Shown here one piece after another: positions 59,197 through 64,000 of a DNA stretch of 64,000 nucleotides; positions within the stretch are counted from its first letter, which is position 1, and every line of letters begins with the position of its first letter. Origin of the DNA: Chloroflexota bacterium (GTDB lineage: Bacteria > Chloroflexota > Dehalococcoidia > SM23-28-2 > RBG-16-64-32); the NCBI GenBank assembly GCA_029262695.1, contig JAJCYV010000003.1, positions 55,171-119,170 of the forward strand, written 5' to 3'. Under the pieces are notes generated by a model, which made no database searches, was not told where the DNA came from, and saw nothing but the letters and a program-made list of their open reading frames with translations. The position numbers were made by a program, and so were the translations under genes.

Positions 59197-60029
59197 TTGA
59201 CCTCGGCGGCTGCGTTGCTGATGACGACGCGGCCTTCCTGCGTCTTGGCCTGGACGATGATCTTGCCGTTGCCCTCGTCCCACATCTCGGTCGTGATCGT
59301 GTCGCCCGGGAAGACGACGCCGGAGAAGCGGACGGACAGACCGGCGAGGCGGTCCGGGTCGTTGTCGCAGTACTCGGCGAGGACGGCGCGGCCGGCGAAA
59401 CCGAAGCTGCAGAGGCCGTGCAGGATCGGGCGGTCGTAGCCAGCCATCTTCGCGAAGTCGGGGTCGATGTGCAGCGGGTTGCGGTCTCCGGAAAGGCGGT
59501 AGATCGCGGCCTGGATGTCCAGCGTCGTCTCGGACACCGACTTGTCCGGCGCGCGCTCCGGCGCCTTGTTGCCGGCCTCCGGTCCGCGGTCGCCGCCGAA
59601 GCCGCCGGCGCCGCGCACGAAGACGCCGGACGTGTTGGTGAAGACGGTCTCGCCGGATGCGTCCGTGGTCGTCGAGTCGATTGTGACGAGCGCGCCCTTG
59701 CCCTTGTCGTAGACGCCGGTGACGGTGCCGCTGGTCGTCAGCGAGCCGCTTGACGGGATCGTCTTCGCGATGCGGAAGCCCTGCTCGCCGTGCAGGAGCA
59801 TGACGGGGTTGATCTCGACGTTCTGGGCCAGGCCCATCAGCGCCGGAAAGGCGGGGATGACGGCGAAGGTCGGGATTACCTTGAGGTTTCGCTCGAAGAT
59901 AAACGGCAGCTCCCTGGCGCCGATGCCGAGGGCGTAGAGCATGACGTCGCGCTCTTCGTAGTCGAAGGTGGTCGGCGGCAGCTCCAGGCCGACGACGTCC
60001 GGGCTGAGGGTCTTGCGTTCGGTGGCCAT
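59193..60029 (-). CDS. MaoC-family (R)-specific enoyl-CoA hydratase
   Basis: 278 residues with a double hot-dog layout like hydratase 2 of MFE-2. N-terminal half has FDYEERDVMLYALGIGA; C-terminal half carries the catalytic motif YRLSGDRNPLHIDPDFAKMAGYDRPILHGL (about 165-194) with the Asp and His of R-specific hydration. Together with the SDR gene ending 3 bases upstream it makes a split MFE-2, converting trans-2-enoyl-CoA to 3-ketoacyl-CoA through the R-isomer. The stop codon is part of a dispersed repeat. Confidence 0.9.
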   Translation of the reverse strand: MATERKTLSPDVVGLELPPTTFDYEERDVMLYALGIGARELPFIFERNLKVIPTFAVIPAFPALMGLAQNVEINPVMLLHGEQGFRIAKTIPSSGSLTTSGTVTGVYDKGKGALVTIDSTTTDASGETVFTNTSGVFVRGAGGFGGDRGPEAGNKAPERAPDKSVSETTLDIQAAIYRLSGDRNPLHIDPDFAKMAGYDRPILHGLCSFGFAGRAVLAEYCDNDPDRLAGLSVRFSGVVFPGDTITTEMWDEGNGKIIVQAKTQEGRVVISNAAAEVK

Positions 60030-60032
60030 GGC

Positions 60033-60938
60033 TTAGCTTGCCGCCGTGGCCGCCGAGAGGCGCTTGGAGACCTCTTCGAAGGCGTTGCTGAACTCTTCAG
60101 CGCCGGTCATGTCGCTGATCTTGTCGAAGTTGTCGCGCACGGCCTCGATCGAAATGCCGGGCAGGATTGCGCCCTTGCTCTCGACGATCGCGGCGCGGCC
60201 GACGTAGCCGCCGCCGGCGGTGAAGATGTTGCCGGACACCTGGCACTCTTCCGAGCAGAGGTAGGCGACGACCGGCGACACGAGCTCCGGCAGGAGCTTT
60301 TCGAGCACGGCCGGCGGCATCACGTCCTCGGTCAGCCGTGAGGCGGCGACGGGGGCGATGACGTTGGCTTTGATGTTGTACTTGGCACCCTCCAGCTCCA
60401 GCGTGCTGGCGAGTCCGAGGAGCGCCGTCTTGGCGGAGGAGTAGTTGGCCTGGCCGAAGTTGCCGAAAAGGCCGGCGTTCGATGTGGTGACGATGATGCG
60501 GCCGTAGCTCTGCTGGCGCATGAGGCGGAAGGCGGGCTGGATGACGTCGAACGAGCCTTTGACGTGCACGGCGAAGATCTTGTCCCAGTCCGCTTCCTCG
60601 AGGTTGTGGAATGCGCGGTCACGCAGGATGCCGGCGTTGGCGATGACGATGTCCACCTTGCCGAAGGCGTCGACAGCGGTCTTGATGATGTTCTCGCCGC
60701 CGGCATAAGTGTCGACGCCGTCGTAGTTGGCGACGGCCTCGCCACCGGCGGCCTTGATCTCGTCGACGACCTGATCGGCCATCTTCGAGCCGGAGCCGGA
60801 GCCTTCACGCGAGCCGCCAAGGTCGTTGACGACTACCTTCGCGCCGCGAGAAGCCAGGAGAAGCGCGTGGGCGCGGCCAAGGCCGCCGCCGGCGCCGGTA
60901 ACGACCGCAACCCGGTCGTCGAAACGTACATCGCTCAT
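60033..60938 (-). CDS. SDR-family (3R)-hydroxyacyl-CoA dehydrogenase-like protein
   Basis: 301 residues from the ATG at 60938 with GGAGG 6 bases upstream; the track start is too long. VAVVTGAGGGLGRAHALLLASRGAKVVVNDLGG binds NAD, with VIANAGILRDRAFHNLEEADWDKIFAVHVKGSF, catalytic Ser-Tyr-Lys in TSNAGLFGNFGQANYSSAKTALLGLA, and ANVIAPVAASRLTE. These blocks, notably NDLGG and ANAGILRD, are those of the MFE-2 dehydrogenase. It precedes the MaoC hydratase by 3 bases and is the first gene of the unit. Confidence 0.9.
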   Translation of the reverse strand: MSDVRFDDRVAVVTGAGGGLGRAHALLLASRGAKVVVNDLGGSREGSGSGSKMADQVVDEIKAAGGEAVANYDGVDTYAGGENIIKTAVDAFGKVDIVIANAGILRDRAFHNLEEADWDKIFAVHVKGSFDVIQPAFRLMRQQSYGRIIVTTSNAGLFGNFGQANYSSAKTALLGLASTLELEGAKYNIKANVIAPVAASRLTEDVMPPAVLEKLLPELVSPVVAYLCSEECQVSGNIFTAGGGYVGRAAIVESKGAILPGISIEAVRDNFDKISDMTGAEEFSNAFEEVSKRLSAATAAS

Positions 60939-60994
60939 GGGGAACCTCCAGTCAGCTATAGGGGCGGCCGGCCGCGGTTTTGGGGGGCGTGCGG

Positions 60995-61006
60995 ACAGGC
61001 GCCTGT
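60995..61006. promoter_or_regulatory. Palindrome ACAGGCGCCTGT after the SDR promoter
   Basis: A 12-bp perfect palindrome begins about 11 bases downstream of the -10 box on the minus strand, a possible operator of the fatty-acid unit. Confidence 0.35.
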
Positions 61007-61016
61007 TGGGCAGCCT

Positions 61017-61046
61017 ATTAAATTCACATTCGGTGCGCAGTGTCAA
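61017..61046 (-). promoter_or_regulatory. Promoter of the SDR-MaoC unit
   Basis: Perfect TTGACA (61041-61046) with TTTAAT (61017-61022) at 18 bp on the minus strand; leader about 70 bases. Confidence 0.6.
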
Positions 61047-61152
61047 CGCGCCGGGTGGGCCCGTCGGTGGTGACGTTTGACCCCTGACAGCGGGCCGTTA
61101 GACACGTCCGCGCACTGTGCGCGTGCTCTTAGACTTGCGGCAGGAGGTTGAG

Positions 61153-61560
61153 ATGGGTGCGACGGAATACGGCATGACGGTCAGGCTAGACGTTCCGTGC
61201 GAGCGTGCCGTCGAGGCCGTAAGAGAGGCTCTCAAGCGCGAGGGTTTCGGCATCCTGACGACGATCGACGTCCAGAAGACGATGAGCGAGAAGGTGGGCG
61301 CCGATATTGGGTATTATATGATCCTGGGCGCATGCAACCCCGCTCTGGCTTATGCTGTGCTACAAGACGATGCGGCCCACGGACTCTTGCTGCCGTGCAA
61401 CGTGACGGTCCGCGCCGAAGGCGAAAGCTGCGTGGTGTCGATACTGGACCCGCGACTGATGGCGAAGATATCCGGTCGTGAGGGGATGGTGGAGATGGGA
61501 CGAATCGCCCGCTCCAAGCTTGAGCGCGTTCTGGAGGAGATGAAGGGAGTATCGGCATGA
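61153..61560 (+). CDS. DUF302-family protein
   Basis: 135 residues from the ATG at 61153, with a perfect AGGAGG 5 bases upstream; the earlier GTG in the track lacks one. The DUF302 core is VPCERAVEAVREALKREGFGILTTIDVQKTMSEKVG and MILGACNPALAYAVLQDDAAHGLLLPCNVTVRAEG. Cysteines in GACNP and LPCNV are conserved in the family. DUF302 proteins are small cytosolic alpha/beta proteins of unknown function, often near redox or stress genes. Its stop overlaps the CBS gene start by four bases. Confidence 0.88.
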   Translation: MGATEYGMTVRLDVPCERAVEAVREALKREGFGILTTIDVQKTMSEKVGADIGYYMILGACNPALAYAVLQDDAAHGLLLPCNVTVRAEGESCVVSILDPRLMAKISGREGMVEMGRIARSKLERVLEEMKGVSA

Positions 61561-61985
61561 GTGCACAGGAACCGGCGGGGTACACGGAGGCGAAGGTGGC
61601 CGGCGACATCATGACGCAGCCGGCAGTCGCAGCCTCGCGAACGACGACGGCGCGCGACATCGCGATCCAGATGTTCCTCGGCGGGTTCAGCGGCATGCCG
61701 GTGACGGAGCGTGACGGCTCGATCATCGGCCTGGTCACGGAGTTCGATATCATCCGCGCCGTGCAGGCCGGCAAGCCGGCAGCGACGACGACCGCTGAGG
61801 CGATCATGACGCGCGACGTCGTGACGGTGGACGTGGCGACGCCGCTCGAGGAGGTCGTCGATGTGTTGGAGAAGGATCGGTTCCTGCGCGTGCCGGTGAC
61901 GGAGGACGGGCTGCTGGTGGGTGTTGTGTCGCGGCCGGACGTGTTGCGCTGGCTGATAGAGCCGAACTTCATGACGTTCGCCTGA
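61557..61985 (+). CDS. CBS-domain-pair protein
   Basis: 142 residues consisting of two CBS motifs: VAGDIMTQPAVAASRTTTARDIAIQMFLGGFSGMPVTERDGSIIGLVTEFDII and AIMTRDVVTVDVATPLEEVVDVLEKDRFLRVPVTEDGLLVGVVSRPDVLRWL. Such pairs bind adenine nucleotides. It resembles the hypoxic response protein type (Hrp1) that in mycobacteria belongs to the DosR regulon; a DevS/DevR-like pair is convergent next door, so a similar link is possible. ATGA overlap with the DUF302 gene. Confidence 0.9.
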   Translation: MSAQEPAGYTEAKVAGDIMTQPAVAASRTTTARDIAIQMFLGGFSGMPVTERDGSIIGLVTEFDIIRAVQAGKPAATTTAEAIMTRDVVTVDVATPLEEVVDVLEKDRFLRVPVTEDGLLVGVVSRPDVLRWLIEPNFMTFA

Positions 61986-62005
61986 CGCTGGCGGGGCGGT
62001 GGTGG

Positions 62006-62665
62006 CTATTCGGTGTCGTTGGCGCGGGCGCGGCGCTCGGCGATGAAGGCGGCGGCCTCTGAGCGGCGGCGAAGGTTGAGCTTGCTGAGGATGCTGGAGA
62101 CGTAGTTCTTCACGGTCTTGTCGCTGAGGAACACGTCTTGAGCGATCTCTTTGTTCGTCTTGCCTTGCGCGATGAGGCCGATGATCTTGCGCTCCTGCGG
62201 CGTAAGCGCGGCAAGGTCGTCTGATTCACCTTCGGCGAGTTCGCGCATGCGCTTGAGCACCTTTTCCGTGATTCCGGGGTCCAGTAGAGACTCGCCCGCC
62301 GTGACGCGTCCGATGGCAGACGCCAGGTCCTGTCCCCGTGTCTGCTTGAGCAAGTAGCCGGAAGCGCCGGCCATGATCGATCCGTAGATCGCCTCGTCGT
62401 CGGCGTAGGACGTGAGCATGATGACCTTGGTCTCCGGACGCTGACCGCGGATCTCGCGGCAGGCGTCGACGCCGCTGCCGTCCGGAAGGCGAATGTCCAT
62501 CACGATGACGTCGGGCTCCGTGTGCTCGGCTGCGGCGATCGCCTCTTCGACCGTACCGGCCTCGCCCACGACGGCGATGTTCTCCCGCCGCTCAAGTAGC
62601 GTGCGCAGGCCCATGCGGACGACCTCGTGGTCATCGACGAGGAGGATCTTGATCTGCTTGCTCAT
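62006..62665 (-). CDS. NarL/FixJ-family response regulator (DevR-like)
   Basis: 219 residues. Receiver: ILLVDDHEVVRMGLRTLLERR, phospho-acceptor Asp in DVIVMDIRLPDGSG (about 56), TSYADDEA and GYLLKQT. C-terminal LuxR-type HTH: LTPQERKIIGLIAQGKTNKEIAQDVFLSDKTVKNYVSSILSKLNLRRRSEAAAF. The layout, with KTNKEIA and KTVKNYVS, is close to DevR/DosR. Starts inside the stop of the kinase gene (ATGA), so the pair is coupled. Confidence 0.93.
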   Translation of the reverse strand: MSKQIKILLVDDHEVVRMGLRTLLERRENIAVVGEAGTVEEAIAAAEHTEPDVIVMDIRLPDGSGVDACREIRGQRPETKVIMLTSYADDEAIYGSIMAGASGYLLKQTRGQDLASAIGRVTAGESLLDPGITEKVLKRMRELAEGESDDLAALTPQERKIIGLIAQGKTNKEIAQDVFLSDKTVKNYVSSILSKLNLRRRSEAAAFIAERRARANDTE

Positions 62666-63819
62666 GGCACCTCAGGGGAGTCCCCTATCGACAGTTCGGC
62701 ACGCACGGTCGTGCCTTCGTTCGTCCTGCCGGTCAAGTGTAACTCAGCGCCGACGCTGCGGGCACGATCTCTCATGTTGCGCAGGCCGTGCCGTTCGTGA
62801 GCCTGCTCGCCCTCTGTGTCGAAGCCGATGCCATCGTCATGCACCTCGATGGAGACGAGTCGATCGCTGGCCTCGAGGCGCACGCTGGCGGACCTGGCCT
62901 GTGAGTGCTTGGCAACGTTGTTGATCGCTTCCTGTGTGATGTGAAAGAGGGCGAGGGCCTGGTCCTGCGTGATGGCGTCGGGCAGTTCTCCGTCTATCTC
63001 CAGGCTGGTCTGGATCAGCGTGTTGATGCGCAGATCGTCGACCAGGTGCCGGACTGCCTCAGGCAGGTCGGCGACGACCGAGACCCGGGGCCGCAGGTCG
63101 AAGATGTAGGAACGAATGTCGCCGATCACGTCGTTAAGGGAGTTCATCGCGCCCTCCAGCGATCCCCTCACCCCAGCCGGGTCGTCGTCGACGCGCTCCA
63201 CGCAGTCTTCCAGCGTGAGGCCGACGGCGTAGATCGACTGCATGACGCCGTCGTGCAGGTCCATTCCGATGCGCTCTCGCTCCTCGAGCCGCGCGACGCT
63301 TTCCGCTTTGTCGTGGAGTTCGGCGTTGCGGATGGCGACGGCGGCCTGTGTGGCGAGAAGGCGGACGAGTTCCTGGTCGTGGTCGCTGAAGGCGCGTTCG
63401 CCGGTCTTCTCGGTGAGGTAGAGGTTGCCGATGATGTGGGTGCGGAAGATGAGCGGGACGCCCAGGAGTGAGGTCATCGGTGGGTGGTTAGGCGGGAAGC
63501 CTGCGCTGCGGGGATCGTCGCTGATCGTCTCCAGACTGAGACTGTCGCCCTTGTGCAAGAGTACGCCCAGGAGCCCCCGTCCAGAGGGAATGTCGCCGAT
63601 GGCTAGGCGCTCCTCTGCTGAGATGCCGGATGTGATGAAGCGCGTGATCTCGCCACTGGGCCCGAGGACGCTGAGCGCGGCGTATCGCGCGCCGACCAGA
63701 TCGCGCCCGATGTCGACGACCTTTTGGAGGACCTTCTCCAGGGAGATCTCCGACGTCAGAGATACGCCTGCCTCGGTTAGCGCGCGGAGCTCTTCAAGTG
63801 TGCCTTGCGTGCTGGTCAC
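62662..63819 (-). CDS. GAF-domain sensor histidine kinase (DevS-like, HisKA_3)
   Basis: 385 residues, soluble, no TM. GAF domain (about 20-165) with RGLLGVLLHKGDSLSLETISDDPRSAGFPPNHPPMTSLLGVPLIFRTHIIGNLYLTEKTGERAFSDHD-type sequence that closely follows mycobacterial DevS/DosT, whose first GAF binds haem; here only one GAF exists. Phospho-acceptor His in ERERIGMDLHDGVMQSIYAVGL (about 197-218), then the HATPase with VKHSQARSASVRLE and DDGIGFD. GTG start is preceded by a perfect TATAAT and no ribosome site. Could sense redox, O2 or NO (inference). Confidence 0.9.
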   Translation of the reverse strand: MTSTQGTLEELRALTEAGVSLTSEISLEKVLQKVVDIGRDLVGARYAALSVLGPSGEITRFITSGISAEERLAIGDIPSGRGLLGVLLHKGDSLSLETISDDPRSAGFPPNHPPMTSLLGVPLIFRTHIIGNLYLTEKTGERAFSDHDQELVRLLATQAAVAIRNAELHDKAESVARLEERERIGMDLHDGVMQSIYAVGLTLEDCVERVDDDPAGVRGSLEGAMNSLNDVIGDIRSYIFDLRPRVSVVADLPEAVRHLVDDLRINTLIQTSLEIDGELPDAITQDQALALFHITQEAINNVAKHSQARSASVRLEASDRLVSIEVHDDGIGFDTEGEQAHERHGLRNMRDRARSVGAELHLTGRTNEGTTVRAELSIGDSPEVP

Positions 63820-63828
63820 AGCGGACGA

Positions 63829-63834
63829 ATTATA
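63829..63834 (-). promoter_or_regulatory. -10 box (TATAAT) directly before the kinase-regulator pair
   Basis: Perfect TATAAT ending 9 bases before the GTG at 63819; no ribosome site. Confidence 0.6.
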
Positions 63835-63947
63835 GCAGGGGACTGTGCCAGACGGCCCCCCCAGTTAGTGAGCATTGCCCCGATCACAGCGACCGGGATG
63901 GCCGTTATCGTCGCAGTGACGGGGTGTGAGATTTGCGTGGTAGCAAG

Positions 63948-64000
63948 GTGACCGGACGAAAGGCAAAGGTCCTCTTAGTTGAGGCTCGTGATGACGTGCG
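63948..64000 (+). CDS. Response regulator receiver, N-terminal fragment at window edge
   Basis: A GTG at 63948 opens a frame reading VTGRKAKVLLVEARDDV to the window end. K-V-L-L-V-E followed by an acidic pair is typical of a receiver-domain beginning. It is divergent from the DevS-like kinase. Only 17 codons are visible, so both product and start are tentative. Confidence 0.4.
   Translation, partial: MTGRKAKVLLVEARDDV

Noticed and set aside
1-64000. CRISPR arrays, tRNA or rRNA genes, insertion sequences
   Set aside because: No regularly spaced repeats, no tRNA T-arm signature in a cloverleaf context, no rRNA sequence and no transposase were seen by eye; a tRNAscan and IS search would settle this.

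Overview
The window is GC-rich, densely coded bacterial chromosome with no tRNA, rRNA, CRISPR array or transposase that I could recognise. The gene content suggests an uncultured Chloroflexota, perhaps Dehalococcoidia-like: OpcA-type pentose phosphate operon, NrtR-controlled NAD synthesis, Thr-Pro-rich surface proteins, DevS/DevR-like kinase pair, many start codons placed directly behind a -10 box, and dispersed GTAGGGGCG palindromes. This placement is an inference from content, not a phylogeny.

Layout. 1-9.5 kb: the 3' part of a GH38 alpha-mannosidase, a cyclase-family hydrolase, an M20 amidohydrolase, a zinc alcohol dehydrogenase, a glycoside-hydrolase-like LysM protein, a geranylgeranyl-reductase-like flavoprotein and riboflavin synthase. 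9.5-20 kb: a Thr-Pro-repeat surface protein, then NAD synthesis on the minus strand (nadA, nadB, nif3-like, nadC), two lipoproteins, the Nudix-type regulator nrtR and miaB. A perfect inverted repeat at the nadA promoter is the likely NrtR operator. Between nadB and nif3 lie two related, promoter-driven, structured RNAs that I do not recognise; these are the best candidate for something undescribed. 20-26 kb: alpha/beta hydrolase, gamma-glutamyltransferase, a PadR repressor with its own palindromic operator and a 36-residue membrane peptide, a methyltransferase, a SNARE-associated membrane protein and an OmpR-type response regulator.

26.0-45.1 kb is one 17-gene plus-strand exopolysaccharide operon with nearly every junction overlapping or within a few bases: UDP-sugar dehydrogenase, initiating sugar transferase, Gfo/Idh oxidoreductase, DegT aminotransferase, chain-length protein, epimerase, flippase, two GT2 and four GT4 glycosyltransferases, a hexapeptide acyltransferase, a ligase/polymerase, a nucleotidyltransferase-thymidylate-kinase fusion and a FemAB/GNAT-like protein. 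It looks like a Wzx/Wzy route to a polymer containing amino-uronic sugars. Downstream are two paralogous secreted parallel beta-helix proteins (one with a dockerin-like pair) around a stand-alone winged-helix regulator. Direct repeats with an 11-bp period and a CTTAAC-like core occur upstream of these surface genes and in the divergent region before the operon, suggesting a shared OmpR/PhoB-type regulon.

49-61 kb: a luciferase-like oxidoreductase, an ATP-grasp and HAD pair, a complete pentose phosphate operon (rpiB-tal-pgi-gnd-zwf-opcA), and a split MFE-2-like pair (SDR plus MaoC hydratase). 61-64 kb: DUF302 and CBS proteins, a DevS/DevR-like two-component pair, and the first codons of another response regulator at the right edge.
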